A DNA stretch of 64,000 nucleotides from JAHDFB01 sp965658745 (GCA_965658745.1 CBFHTK010000001.1:372001-436000), one strand, 5' to 3'. Numbered from the stretch's first letter, positions 43,154-53,268 are shown. Numbers and translations are program-made. The notes: a model not told the origin generated them from the sequence alone.

Positions 43154-45276
43154 TCATCTTTTGATAATAGGTTTTACGTATTCTTCTCCTTGTGTATTTT
43201 GAACTTTCATCAAGTACATCCCTGGCTCTAAGTCCTTCAAACTCAACTTTGTCTCATGAATAATGTCATCTAGTCTATAGTTCATTCGAACAACTCCGTC
43301 TACTGAATAAAAAGTAATCTGAGAAAGATTTTTCTCGGAATTTGATAAGCTAATATTTAGCTCATCTAAAACAGGATTTGGAAAAACATATAACCCTGAA
43401 TAACCTCCCTTTACAAACAGAGGGATAACTGAACTAAAGTTTGACTTTCCATCTTGATCTATGATTTTAAGACGATAATAATAGTATTTATTAGAATGCA
43501 GTAGATTCGAATCTTCATATTCGTATCTCTGAAAATCATTAGTATTAGTACTTTCGATCCAAGATACACTTTCAAATTCCCTACCATCAAATGATCGTTG
43601 AACTTCATAGCCAAACACTCCATACTCCAAAGCTACCTCCCAAAATAATTGGTTTAGCTCATCCCTATTTTCGCTGTCAAAACGAAGTATCTCGACAGGA
43701 AGGGAAATTGAAGTGGCATCCGTTAATGCAAATCCTTCCAGGTGATTTACATAAAATGCTACCGCTTTTATATCTTCATTTACATCGAAAATCAGTAATT
43801 CTTCTGATTCTATAAGTGTAAAATCACTTACCACTTCTGCGGATATTACTTGATCAGAATGCATAATTTTTAATTCTTCTATATTCCAAGCTGACAATTC
43901 CTCATTTGTAAAATACAAAATGACACTACCTTCAAAATTATTCTGCGACTCTAGATAGAAGCTTCGACCTGAGATGTTAGTTCCCTGCAACCATTCAAGA
44001 GGTATTTGTGACTACTCCGTGTTAGAAACAGTTGCAATAGCACAATCTGTAGTATCTTTTGTGTTATGCTCAATGGTACAAATTAGCTTACTATCGTCGT
44101 AAAAATGCATTTCATATCCAAACTCCGTGACAGTGCTTTTACTCGAAGACATATTGGCAAGTTGTAGTTCACGACTTTGCTTCCATCGGAGTGTAGGACG
44201 TGCGAACTGGACAGATACACTATCAGAAATGCAGCATCCATCAACAACGTCACTAAAAGCAAATTGTGTCATATGTGTCTCTTGTATATCTGCTGCTGCT
44301 ATATCATCCATTGAATTTTCGTCGCGATTAAATGAAATTTCAACCACTATTCCTTCCTCTCCATTCCAAATCCATTCCTCTCCATTCCAAATCCATTCTT
44401 CTGTAAAGTCTAAATCATTCCAATCTAAATCAGTAGTCAAAGTATCTTGAAAGACAAGTGTGTAATCTCCGGCAATGAATGCAGGATTCTCCGTCTCAAA
44501 TTGATTCAAGGCAGTATGTCCGAGCTTTATCGAGAAATTAGAAATACTTCCTGTACTATTCTTTTGATTCACAAAAAACGAAAGTCCATCAATATTACCA
44601 GGTTTCAGGCCCATTTCCGAAAGTTCATTAGCGGAAAAGATGTATTGAGACCTTTCATTCTTATAACTTGATTTAAAAGGAGTGTTATCTGTACTCAAAA
44701 GGCGATCGCCAGTTTCATAAAACCAAGACTTATTATACTGCATGGAGCATCATTATCATTCAAAATGATTGTCATCAGTGTATCTGCTCCGACTTCTATA
44801 TCATTGGAACTTACCTTAATATCTAACTTCTCTGTAGATTCACTAATTGCATCGTCGTATATCCGAATCAAAAACGAATCGTTAAGTGCAGAAGGATTGA
44901 ATGTCACTTAGTTTTTGATCCATTCGTAGTCTTTAAGAGGCTTACAATTGGAAGAATGAATAGTAGCAGTGAGCTCAAATGAGGAATCAATTGACTCGGA
45001 AATGGTAATAGGAAGCACTACATCAAAGTAATCATGTACGCAATTATTGGCACTTTGAACTGAAGGATTCTCCTTGACTATAATGGTATCCAAGTCGAAA
45101 CTTACAGGGGAGTTACTATTAATAATTGCTTTATGGCTTTTGGACGCAATGCTTGTATTCGCGTTACTCGTGGTCTTAGTTTTTAGCACTAAAGATTCAT
45201 TGCTCTGACCGAAAAGCAAACCAGCCAATAATAGATATCCTAACGTTAAGACAATCCTTATATTCATATTATACAT
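43154..45276 (-). pseudogene. Broken T9SS cargo gene with Calx-beta-like domain
   Basis: One original gene is now split in four. 45276 opens with a signal peptide (IRIVLTLGYLLLAGLLFG) and runs into a Calx-beta-like domain. A TAA at 44910-44908 interrupts it, and the domain continues in the same frame (VTFNPSALNDSFLIRIYDD, TIILNDNDAP). Near 44742 the frame shifts (MQYNKSWFYETGDRL), runs to a TAG at 44014-44012, and continues in the same frame (SQIPLEWLQGTN) to a type A T9SS sorting domain (LYVFPNPVLDELNIS to KPIIKR). Two nonsense codons and one frameshift make it non-functional. A 7-residue tandem copy (EEWIWNG) lies near 44370. Confidence 0.82.
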
Positions 45277-45396
45277 TATGTTTACTTGTTATATATAAAC
45301 ACAACAATATCTGTGCAGCTTTTTAAATTTTGTGTATTCAGGAACAGTACATATACAAATTCTGTGTTAGTATTTTCTTACAACCTCGTGATAGTT

Positions 45397-45404
45397 TAAG
45401 TTTG
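45397..45404 (+). promoter_or_regulatory. Candidate -7 box for miaE
   Basis: TAAGTTTG matches TAnnTTTG, 15 bases before ATG 45420. It supports that start over the upstream open frame at 45330. No spaced TTTG was found. Confidence 0.35.
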
Positions 45405-45419
45405 TGCCAAAAAATTACC

Positions 45420-46004
45420 ATGAAGCTTAATTTGGATGTCAAAGTTGCCAGCAAACAAGAATGGATTGACGCCGTAATGGCTGATTTTGATAGTTTTCTT
45501 AAGGATCATGCCGATTGCGAACGGAAAGCGAGTTCTATGGCAATGAGCTTAGTCGCTAAATATCCTAATCGAGTTGAAATCATTCCAGATTTAATAGACA
45601 CAGGTATCGAAGAACTTGAGCATTTTCAGCAAGTCTACGAGTTAATGCAAAAAAGGGGACTCCAGCTAAATCATTCAATTGGAGGAGATCTATATGTGCA
45701 AGCGTTAGTTAAGAAATGTCACAGTGGTCAAACGGAGCGATTTTTGGATCGATTGTTAATTGCTAGTGTTGTAGAGACCCGAGGTGCAGAACGATTCAGG
45801 CTTGTGTCCGAGGCTCTCGATGATCCCGAACTAAAGCGATTCTACAAAATCCTTTGGGCTTCTGAAGCAAAACATGGGCATATTTTTGTCAAAATGGCTC
45901 TTAATTATTTTGAAGAAAAGGCTGTCTACGATAGATTAGAATATTGGATTGATCTAGAAAGTGAAGTTATTGAAGGTTTAGAAATAAAAGCTGCTTTACA
46001 TTAG
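45420..46004 (+). CDS. miaE: tRNA-(ms2io6A)-hydroxylase
   Basis: 194 residues from ATG 45420 (MKLNLDVKVASKQEWIDAVM), the usual family N-terminus. Non-heme di-iron ferritin-like four-helix bundle: ligand segments DCERKAS, GIEELEHFQQVYELM, ETRGAERF and SEAKHGHIFVKMA. It hydroxylates the isopentenyl group of ms2i6A37 in tRNA using oxygen, so the organism can respire or at least meet oxygen. It converges on the glycosyltransferase gene with an 11-base gap. Confidence 0.93.
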   Translation: MKLNLDVKVASKQEWIDAVMADFDSFLKDHADCERKASSMAMSLVAKYPNRVEIIPDLIDTGIEELEHFQQVYELMQKRGLQLNHSIGGDLYVQALVKKCHSGQTERFLDRLLIASVVETRGAERFRLVSEALDDPELKRFYKILWASEAKHGHIFVKMALNYFEEKAVYDRLEYWIDLESEVIEGLEIKAALH

Positions 46005-46015
46005 TATTCAAAATA

Positions 46016-47218
46016 TCAGCTAAAATCATTTCGTTGTCGATCTAACTGCCTGATTTTTAGAAGTGCTCTGCGGAGACTTAAGTTCTCAGTTGATTCGCCT
46101 TTCTCAATCTGATCAAAATAAAACTGAGCGCTTTCCAAAATTGGTACATCAGGGAAATCGCTCCTCATATGATGCAAACACTTCATTAACTGAAAAGCAT
46201 CGAAAAGCTGATAAAAACGCTTTTTGAAAGCCTTTAGACTCTTAACGTGTTTGAGCAACTTCTGTATTTTGCTATCAAAATCAATTGACTCTAAATAAAA
46301 ATCCAACGCTGGGTGAACTTCGTGAGGCTTCGATCCTCGATAGTACAATTCAACTTGACTATTCCATAATTTTAAAATTTTGAACATCGTCGAATTATAA
46401 GTAGTAGCAACATACGTCTCATCTTCGTACTTTCCTACAGCTCTACCAGTTCCAAAAGGGACGCGATCAGAAATCCTTCCTGATGGGAATACAGTCGTTC
46501 CGTTGATTTCACCGCATATTTCATCCTTTATAAATTTGTGTAAAAAATAAAAATCCTCCCCTGCCTTACGTTTATTCATACCACCTCGAAGCAAATAGGC
46601 TTCAGAATAGCAGCACATACTACTACCGACAGTATGGATAGCAAATGGAAATCTCGCCCATTTTTGCAAGTTGATAAAATATCTTAGATGCCATTCGTAT
46701 TCCATAATTGCAGTATCAACCTCCGTTCCTTGAAGAGGATGCTCGAAAAAAATACTTGCAGCTTGGTCTGACGTAGTCTTAAAATGCTTGGATATCACTT
46801 GGAAATAATTTCTGTGTATCTCACAATCCGCATCCAATGCAAGGATCAACCCATTGACATCTTTATCCTGAAAATACCGAGCTGCAGCATCCATTAAGGT
46901 TTTTCTTGCCAAACCAACTCCGGCATACTTTGAAGGCAATGTTACATGATCAACGTGCATCCAAGTTTCACATTTTTGTGAATGTATAAAAGCTTTGACT
47001 TCCTTTTCACCACGACGATTGATTTCAACAACCTCTGGAATCTCAGTATCTGAGGAATTGATTAATACCTTCACTTGAATATCTAAACCTGTGCGGTCTG
47101 CGTTCAAAATTGACTTTAGGGTTGTTATGATATCAGGCTCTTTAAATGCAGGAATCGTCACATATAGCGACTTTGGCGATTTAGGCAAGTCTTTTTTTAT
47201 ATCAAATCTTGAATTCAT
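46016..47218 (-). CDS. Family 2 glycosyltransferase
   Basis: 400 residues. GT-A nucleotide-sugar fold: YVTIPAFKEPDIITTLKSIL at the start and the metal-binding GLILALDADCEIHRNYF as DxD-like segment, with AGEDFYFLHKFI near residue 220 as the acceptor-side acidic motif. No membrane helix, so it is cytosolic or peripheral. Acceptor unknown. The ATG lies 13 bases from the divergent WbqC gene, so their promoters must overlap coding DNA. Confidence 0.85.
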   Translation of the reverse strand: MNSRFDIKKDLPKSPKSLYVTIPAFKEPDIITTLKSILNADRTGLDIQVKVLINSSDTEIPEVVEINRRGEKEVKAFIHSQKCETWMHVDHVTLPSKYAGVGLARKTLMDAAARYFQDKDVNGLILALDADCEIHRNYFQVISKHFKTTSDQAASIFFEHPLQGTEVDTAIMEYEWHLRYFINLQKWARFPFAIHTVGSSMCCYSEAYLLRGGMNKRKAGEDFYFLHKFIKDEICGEINGTTVFPSGRISDRVPFGTGRAVGKYEDETYVATTYNSTMFKILKLWNSQVELYYRGSKPHEVHPALDFYLESIDFDSKIQKLLKHVKSLKAFKKRFYQLFDAFQLMKCLHHMRSDFPDVPILESAQFYFDQIEKGESTENLSLRRALLKIRQLDRQRNDFS

Positions 47219-47231
47219 GTAACTTTGTAAA

Positions 47232-47834
47232 ATGATTATTGAAAGTCAATATTTTCCTTGTATCGCATTTTGGGCGCAAGCCTACTCTGACAGAAGAATC
47301 GAAATTGAGGCTCACGAGAACTATCAAAAGCGTAGTTATCGAAACAAATGTAACATCTATGGTGCAAATGGATCGATTACACTATCGGTGCCATTGGAAA
47401 AAGGTAAAAATAAACAAATGCCTATCAAAGACGTGCGCATATCTTACGTTGACCCATGGATAACAAATCATCTCCAGTCGATTAAATCCGCTTATGGTAG
47501 AGCAGCATACTATGAGTTTTACTGGGAAGACATTGAGGTTATAATCAAAAAGAAGCATCACTTCCTCTATGATTTGAACTGGGAGTGTTTAGAATATTTT
47601 GCATCTAAATTAGGAATAGAACTTACCGAAACGCTTGAATACAATAGCAGTTACACTGAAGGTGACTTTCGTCAAAAAATAAGGCCTCGTCACAGTTTTA
47701 CAACCAGTTATTATCCTCAAGTTTTTGAGGAGTCGATGGGTTTTCAGAGTAACATGTCAATTTTGGATTTACTCTTCTGTACAGGTCCAGAAATGTCTAG
47801 AATTCTAAAGCAACCATTGACAAAGCAAACTTAG
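47232..47834 (+). CDS. WbqC-family protein
   Basis: 200 residues. The family pattern is visible: SQYFPCIAFWAQAY, YQKRSYRNKCNIYGANG, LSVPLEKGKNKQ and KSAYGRAAYYEFYWEDIEVI. WbqC-like proteins are linked to surface polysaccharide synthesis in some bacteria, but the biochemical role is not established. A TAACTTTG box ends only 4 bases before the ATG, so if used the message would be nearly leaderless. Confidence 0.85.
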   Translation: MIIESQYFPCIAFWAQAYSDRRIEIEAHENYQKRSYRNKCNIYGANGSITLSVPLEKGKNKQMPIKDVRISYVDPWITNHLQSIKSAYGRAAYYEFYWEDIEVIIKKKHHFLYDLNWECLEYFASKLGIELTETLEYNSSYTEGDFRQKIRPRHSFTTSYYPQVFEESMGFQSNMSILDLLFCTGPEMSRILKQPLTKQT

Positions 47835-47837
47835 ACT

Positions 47838-48509
47838 CTACAAATATTTACTAGCTTCTCTTTTGCTCAATGGTGCAAGATCATGAACATCAAGAAAATC
47901 TCTAACCCACAGTGGATTCGTCGTTGAATACTGTCGAAGTGCCCATCCTATTGCCTTTTGGTGGAAGAACTCTTTACTTGCAATATGCGGAATAACTGAT
48001 AATTCTAACAACTCAGTTTCAGTTTCAGATTTACGCATTAGCTGAAAAATGATCGCAACGCGATTCATCCACATACTTGGATGTTCAACTAGCTTAAGAA
48101 TATATGCATGTCTTTCCGTCACCTGCATACTGATGAGAATAGGAGCAAAGAAATGCGTTGATAAATAATCAACGGTATCCCACCAAGTCTTATTGAGAAC
48201 TAAGTATTCGCCAAGCTCCAAATGGGAGGCGTTTAAGCTCCCTTTTCTTTTGTCAATAATATCCATCGCAAGATACTGAAGCTCTCTATGTTCTGCTGAC
48301 CATAGAATTTTAATCAAATCGATGATCTCAGAAATAGGAAGTGGCTTAAGACTAGTTATTATGTCTCTTGAAATTTCTCTTCGTATCGGTGATTGAATGC
48401 CATAAAAGCTGAACTTACCTTTCATGTACTTTGACATTTGATGTGCCTTTTCTTCATTACTATACTGAAGAAATAAATCATGAATATGTCTAAAAACGTC
48501 GTTATTCAT
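47838..48509 (-). CDS. AlkD-like DNA alkylation repair protein
   Basis: 223 residues from ATG 48509 (MNNDVFRHIHDLFLQYSNEE). A TTG at 48548 overlaps the previous stop and would extend it by 13 residues. HEAT-like helical repeats of the AlkD/DNA_alkylation family: KFSFYGIQSPIRREISRDI, SAEHRELQYLAMDIID, WWDTVDYLSTHFFAPI with the Trp-Asp catalytic region, FFHQKAIGWALRQYS. AlkD removes 3- and 7-alkylpurines. It follows the sigma operon on the same strand. Confidence 0.88.
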   Translation of the reverse strand: MNNDVFRHIHDLFLQYSNEEKAHQMSKYMKGKFSFYGIQSPIRREISRDIITSLKPLPISEIIDLIKILWSAEHRELQYLAMDIIDKRKGSLNASHLELGEYLVLNKTWWDTVDYLSTHFFAPILISMQVTERHAYILKLVEHPSMWMNRVAIIFQLMRKSETETELLELSVIPHIASKEFFHQKAIGWALRQYSTTNPLWVRDFLDVHDLAPLSKREASKYL

Positions 48510-48544
48510 TTTCAACCGTTCAACTAGATGAAAATTATGCGGGA

Positions 48545-50005
48545 TCAAAACCGCATACCATAGTACACACCGAGACCATAGTTCAAATATCGTTGTTCAA
48601 TCTGATTTGTTGAAGTAGAGAAGTCTGCAGGAAGGTGCTGAAAATATGCAGAAGCTCCAATAAATTGTTGCTCTGAAAGATAATACCTGTAGTGTAATTT
48701 TGTAAAATAGCTCAAACCAGAAAACCTACGAAAGAAATTTGGCAGCGAGGCGTTTGAAAACTCTAAGTCATTATTATAAATGCGACCACGAGCTAGTGTT
48801 GAGAAATTTATTCTTGTACCGACCTCAGCTTGGAGACTTTGATTATCAGTCAGAAATCCTTCATACACGATAGAAAGCGGAATATCAAATCTGTGTAAAA
48901 AATAGTGAATACTCTTATTAATCTGATAATCACGTTCCACATAGATGTCACCGTAGATGTAAGTGATTGTATCTCCACTCTGCGAAACAGTGGTTGAAAT
49001 TATACCTTGAACCGTATCAACCTCTGTATAGGATTCATCAATGGTCATTCTTTCAGACCATCTAGAATAATTTATTCCAGACTTAATAAAAACCGGCCAT
49101 CTCGCGCGTTTAGCACTTAAAAATAATTCGAGATCAAGGCCTTCCAATGACTTTTCATTAATAGCACGAGATGGATATGCCGGTATATCTTGGTTATTCT
49201 TCGGTGCTAAAGCTTTCGTTGGGTTTGATAACCCTGTTAAAGCACCCAATTCAAATTCCCATGGATTGCGGCCAAAAGTAGGACAATCTACAGTTTTGGG
49301 CAATGCCAAAGTACTAACATGCTCTTTAACAAATAAACTTGCATCAAGTTCATTCAATGAAAATTGATTAAGAGTCGAGCTATTTTCGAAGCTTATGTCA
49401 GATTGTCTTTCGGAATCTAGCAATGAATCCTGAGATTTTTCTTCAATCGCAGTATTTTGCATAGATGCTTGCATAGCTATATTCGCATTTTCATTCAAAC
49501 CAGCTCGGATATTCGTTGTTTTTATAGCATTCTCGAGTAAACTGCTAGATCTGTCTTTGACAGTTGATGCATCTGCACTCTCATTATTTGGTGATAGTGA
49601 TTCTTGACTTGTTGGTAGCACCTTCGAGCTCATATTAACAACATCACTATCATCGACAATCTTATTATCAGAAGTTACTTCAGCTGATCTTCTTAATTCT
49701 GCGTCGGCTACAACTTCTTGTACAGTCGTAATATTCTGGTTTTTATCGTTCAATTCAAGTGTATTCCTATTTACATCAATCTTCGAATTGTAAATATTTA
49801 CGTCACCTTCATCAGTGAACGTATAGTAAGTCATTCCACCAATCAGTAGTATACCGACAGAAGCACCAAGCCACCAGTACAGAATACCTTTTCGACTCTT
49901 CTGAGTAACTGCAGGAATGCTAGCCATAATCTTCTGAACATCAACTTCTTCTTCCATTTCGAAGATGCGATGTCTAATTTTATTTTCTATTTCACTCCTT
50001 TTCAT
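48545..50005 (-). CDS. Membrane protein downstream of ECF sigma, possible anti-sigma/outer-membrane fusion
   Basis: 486 residues. A short cytoplasmic head (RSEIENKIRHRIFEMEEEVD) precedes one transmembrane helix (YWWLGASVGILLIGGMTYYTF, the first 20 shown), then a long Ser/Asn-rich spacer and a C-terminal beta-rich region of about 220 residues ending YGLGVYYGMRF, an outer-membrane-barrel-like terminus. The layout, cytoplasmic head plus periplasmic domain directly after a sigma gene (7-base gap), suggests an anti-sigma factor. No canonical zinc anti-sigma motif is seen, so this is inference. The C-terminal barrel-like end is unusual for an anti-sigma. Confidence 0.7.
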   Translation of the reverse strand: MKRSEIENKIRHRIFEMEEEVDVQKIMASIPAVTQKSRKGILYWWLGASVGILLIGGMTYYTFTDEGDVNIYNSKIDVNRNTLELNDKNQNITTVQEVVADAELRRSAEVTSDNKIVDDSDVVNMSSKVLPTSQESLSPNNESADASTVKDRSSSLLENAIKTTNIRAGLNENANIAMQASMQNTAIEEKSQDSLLDSERQSDISFENSSTLNQFSLNELDASLFVKEHVSTLALPKTVDCPTFGRNPWEFELGALTGLSNPTKALAPKNNQDIPAYPSRAINEKSLEGLDLELFLSAKRARWPVFIKSGINYSRWSERMTIDESYTEVDTVQGIISTTVSQSGDTITYIYGDIYVERDYQINKSIHYFLHRFDIPLSIVYEGFLTDNQSLQAEVGTRINFSTLARGRIYNNDLEFSNASLPNFFRRFSGLSYFTKLHYRYYLSEQQFIGASAYFQHLPADFSTSTNQIEQRYLNYGLGVYYGMRF

Positions 50006-50012
50006 AACTTAC

Positions 50013-50573
50013 TTATATGGCAACCTTGGTATTATATGGAATTCCTTGTTTTTTTTTAAGAATTTCAACTAATTTCTGTCTAGCTCTTGAAAGATTTGAT
50101 CTCGATGTACTTTCTCCAATTCCTAGCATTTTACCTATCTCTTTATGATCGTAACCTTCGATTATATAGAGATTGAATACGAGGTAATAATGATGAGGAA
50201 GTTCTTTAATTACTTTTAATAACTCTTCATTGTTCAATGTATCGATAATATCAGGATCTACCTGAGGCAACAAATAATCAGTTCCTATTTCAATCTCTTT
50301 ATAAACAAATCTTTCGCGTTTGACCAAAGTTAATGAACAGTTGACAGCAATTCTTCGAATCCATGCGTCGAAAGATCCTTTACCAGCGAACTTATTTAGA
50401 TATCGAAAGGTATTTATGAAAGTTTCTTGAAGGGCATCCTCAGCCATATGATAGTCTGACGTATATCTGCGACATACTGGCATCAGTTTCTTAGCATAGT
50501 AAGATACTAATTGAGTTTGTGCTCTATGATCACCTTTCAAGCACTTTTTCAGTATGTTATCAATTTCTTTCAA
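50013..50573 (-). CDS. ECF-type RNA polymerase sigma factor
   Basis: 186 residues. Sigma-70 region 2 contains YHMAEDALQETFINTFRYLN and AWIRRIAVNCSL; region 4 contains LYIIEGYDHKEIGKMLGIGE with STSRSNLSRARQKL as the HTH. Start is TTG 50573, 14 bases after the stop of the lipoprotein gene. It sits between the lipoprotein and the putative anti-sigma on one transcript, so it probably controls surface proteins including its own operon (inference). Confidence 0.92.
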   Translation of the reverse strand: MKEIDNILKKCLKGDHRAQTQLVSYYAKKLMPVCRRYTSDYHMAEDALQETFINTFRYLNKFAGKGSFDAWIRRIAVNCSLTLVKRERFVYKEIEIGTDYLLPQVDPDIIDTLNNEELLKVIKELPHHYYLVFNLYIIEGYDHKEIGKMLGIGESTSRSNLSRARQKLVEILKKKQGIPYNTKVAI

Positions 50574-50587
50574 ATTATCATAAGCTT

Positions 50588-53137
50588 TTACAAGTCCACT
50601 ACTTCAGAATAAATTACACAACCGTCCTCCGATAAAATTACAAAAAAGTAAACTCCTACCGGAAGCATTTGCTGATCATTCATTTCAATCAGATTATTCT
50701 CATAATCACCTTCAGCATAAATTGCAGTTGTTCCTATTGTAGCATTGATGCCTGTAACTAGATCAAGGTCGTACTCAACATAGCCATCCTCGCAACTTCC
50801 ACATGTAGGTTCGGAAATATTGGTTATTGGTGTCCCTTCAGCATATGGTAGCTGAATATCATATGCTTCAAAGCAGTCCTGATATTCTGATTGAACTAGA
50901 ACGGTTTGATTTATGAGAGATGCAAATGACTCAATTAAGTCTGGTGTATTGATTTCTGGGGCAATGAAAGAGTGGTCTGGGTTAATACCTGATACCTCTA
51001 TATAATATCCATTAACATCACATATCACTTCAAAAAATGGATCGAAAAATTCTGTCTCCACTAGTTCTATTTCTCCATAGCCAAAGCAAGATGAATTAAG
51101 CAATTCAACAGAATAGAAACCTGATTCAACAGCTAAGATCATATCACTCACAATAGTATTTCCATCAGGAAGTGTCCAAAGATACTCCGGTGATCCAGTG
51201 CAGCCGTTACATAAAGCTTCCAATTGCAGAGACTGATCTCCACATATTACATTCGAATTTGTAGATGTGATAATTGACAAATCATATGTAAATACGGATT
51301 CCATGACTGACACATCTAAATCGTAAGTACAACCATTCATATCAGTAATCGTACACGTATAAATACCAGCTTCAAACAAGCCAAAAAGATTTTGAGAATT
51401 ACTGCTAAATCCAGAAGGTCCACTCCAAACAAATGTATAGTTAGGTGTTCCTCCACTAACAGTGAGGATAATCTCTCCATCATTAAAGCAAGAAATATCG
51501 ACAGTAGTTGAAGTCGCAGAAATAGGACTTGTAACTACATCAACATCTGTACACTTAATCACTTCACATTCAGTAATATCGTCCGTAACAGTAAGACAGT
51601 ACTCTCCGTTTTCTAGAACTGTTAGACTTGAATCAATTGAATTATCACTCCATAGATAAGAGTAGGATCCAGATCCACCATCTACAATTGCATTCAAAAC
51701 TACTTCATTACAGGGTGTACTGAACTCAGTAAGTACATTGACATTAAAATCACAATCTGCACATACTTCAAATTCAAGATTACTAGCCTCACTAAGCATA
51801 ACAACTTGAGGTTCACTTGCGCTATCATCTGAAATTCGCTTGGCCCTTACTTCCACCGTTTGTTCAGGATCACACAAAGATTCAGCAATTTGAAAACTGA
51901 AGAACCCATTATCGTCGGTCGGAACCAAATAGCTATTTATTACCGACTTAATTATTACTTCTGAATCAGGTTCGCTAACACCCAAACAGCTTACATTTCC
52001 ACTTATTAATTGAAGCTCAGTACCTAGTACACTATCATCAAGTTGCACATTTGTTTCGAATCCACCAATTTCTGCCTCATACACTGGATCAGAACAGCCC
52101 TGCACGAATATTTTAATAGTCAAAAGCTCACCCTTAGGGACTTTTCCACCAAAATAGCCATCAATATTTGCATAACCATAAGCAACACCGACAGCTGAAG
52201 AAGTTATTTCAATTTGGGCGTAAGCCACTCCTTCCCCTAGATCATTGACTACTCGACCATCCAAGTTTATCAGATCGAAAGGCACATCACAATTCCAAAA
52301 ACTAAAATGTGAAACCTTACCTACGTAAGAGTCTTCAACTTTGTTTGCTTCACCTTCTTCAAACCACAATCCAGCTGTCTCATCAAAGTGCCATAATGGT
52401 ATGCTTTCTGGAGCTTCAGAAACTAGTTCCTGAGTTAATGGAAAGTGAACAGTTGCTTCCTTACCTGCGGCTAATTGCAGAGTTTCATTATTTGCGCCAA
52501 AAAACTCCGCGGCGATCATACCGAAAGTTCCCAATACTTGGGTTTTACCACTTTTGTCCTCGGCAAGAAGTGAACCAGGCATGATGTCACTTATCAATGG
52601 ATCATTAGTTGCAATCCGTTGTGCAAAAACTTTGACTTCACCATTATAAGCGCCTCCTCCCTCAATTTCGAATGCATTAGATGGAAAATCTATTGCTCCT
52701 CCCCCATTCACCTCTATCGTCACAGCTTGGGTGCTATTGAAAGACTTGAGATTTTCTATCGGCAACATTCTTATCACTGCATAATTGTTGGCTTCTGAAG
52801 GAAAAAACTTGTCGGAGCCAAAAAGGAAGTTATCTTTTATAGCTCGCACATACGTCCCATTCTTATCTAATTGAATGTTTTCGAATTGGACCAAACCATC
52901 GGCATCTGACGTCATTTTTTCTTCATACACAAAAACCTCCACTCCTTCCAGAGGTTGATTGTCAAGATCACTTATATAAACCTGAAGATTTCCCGAAAAG
53001 GCCTCAACGATTTCAGCACTTGGAATATAAGTATCAACAAGAGTAACATCCTCCCGATCAGGATGGCATGAGATCAATAAGAAAAGGCACCATAAACTTA
53101 GTAGTATAGCTTTTTTGTATGGTCTTCTTGTAATCAT
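50588..53137 (-). CDS. Large lipoprotein with regulatory-like and SprB-type repeat domains
   Basis: 849 residues. Lipoprotein signal to LISC (Cys24). A carboxypeptidase-regulatory-like domain (QVYISDLDNQPLEGVEVFVY) and a ZU5-like region (VNGGGAIDFPSNAFEIEGGG) come first, then a second regulatory-like fold (NLDGRVVNDLGEGVAYAQI). PKD/SprB-type repeats follow (GGSGSYSYLWSDNSIDSSL, GGTPNYTFVWSGPSGFSS) with paired Cys. It is the first gene of the sigma operon and is probably surface-exposed. Function unknown; it could be the signal-sensing or adhesive partner of the sigma system. Confidence 0.82.
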   Translation of the reverse strand: MITRRPYKKAILLSLWCLFLLISCHPDREDVTLVDTYIPSAEIVEAFSGNLQVYISDLDNQPLEGVEVFVYEEKMTSDADGLVQFENIQLDKNGTYVRAIKDNFLFGSDKFFPSEANNYAVIRMLPIENLKSFNSTQAVTIEVNGGGAIDFPSNAFEIEGGGAYNGEVKVFAQRIATNDPLISDIMPGSLLAEDKSGKTQVLGTFGMIAAEFFGANNETLQLAAGKEATVHFPLTQELVSEAPESIPLWHFDETAGLWFEEGEANKVEDSYVGKVSHFSFWNCDVPFDLINLDGRVVNDLGEGVAYAQIEITSSAVGVAYGYANIDGYFGGKVPKGELLTIKIFVQGCSDPVYEAEIGGFETNVQLDDSVLGTELQLISGNVSCLGVSEPDSEVIIKSVINSYLVPTDDNGFFSFQIAESLCDPEQTVEVRAKRISDDSASEPQVVMLSEASNLEFEVCADCDFNVNVLTEFSTPCNEVVLNAIVDGGSGSYSYLWSDNSIDSSLTVLENGEYCLTVTDDITECEVIKCTDVDVVTSPISATSTTVDISCFNDGEIILTVSGGTPNYTFVWSGPSGFSSNSQNLFGLFEAGIYTCTITDMNGCTYDLDVSVMESVFTYDLSIITSTNSNVICGDQSLQLEALCNGCTGSPEYLWTLPDGNTIVSDMILAVESGFYSVELLNSSCFGYGEIELVETEFFDPFFEVICDVNGYYIEVSGINPDHSFIAPEINTPDLIESFASLINQTVLVQSEYQDCFEAYDIQLPYAEGTPITNISEPTCGSCEDGYVEYDLDLVTGINATIGTTAIYAEGDYENNLIEMNDQQMLPVGVYFFVILSEDGCVIYSEVVDL

Positions 53138-53230
53138 GTATTAATTCGTTAATTAGAAAAAGCTAGCTTAGCTTCTATATTGAACATGACTTTACTATTT
53201 CCCCTTACGCTGCGTTGTTAAGAATAAAAT

Positions 53231-53242
53231 CCGAAATTTCGG
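53231..53242. promoter_or_regulatory. Perfect 12-bp palindrome upstream of the sigma operon
   Basis: CCGAAATTTCGG is a perfect palindrome 94 bases before ATG 53137. Possibly an operator; no factor known. Confidence 0.3.
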
Positions 53243-53268
53243 CAACTCTACTTCATATAAGAAAATGC

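Noticed and set aside
44361..44402. 21-bp tandem copy near 44370 as a functional repeat array
   Set aside because: Only two copies, inside a pseudogene; a simple duplication.
43154..45276. Programmed recoding (stop read-through and frameshift) in the T9SS cargo gene
   Set aside because: Three independent lesions without slippery sequence or downstream structure fit decay better than recoding.
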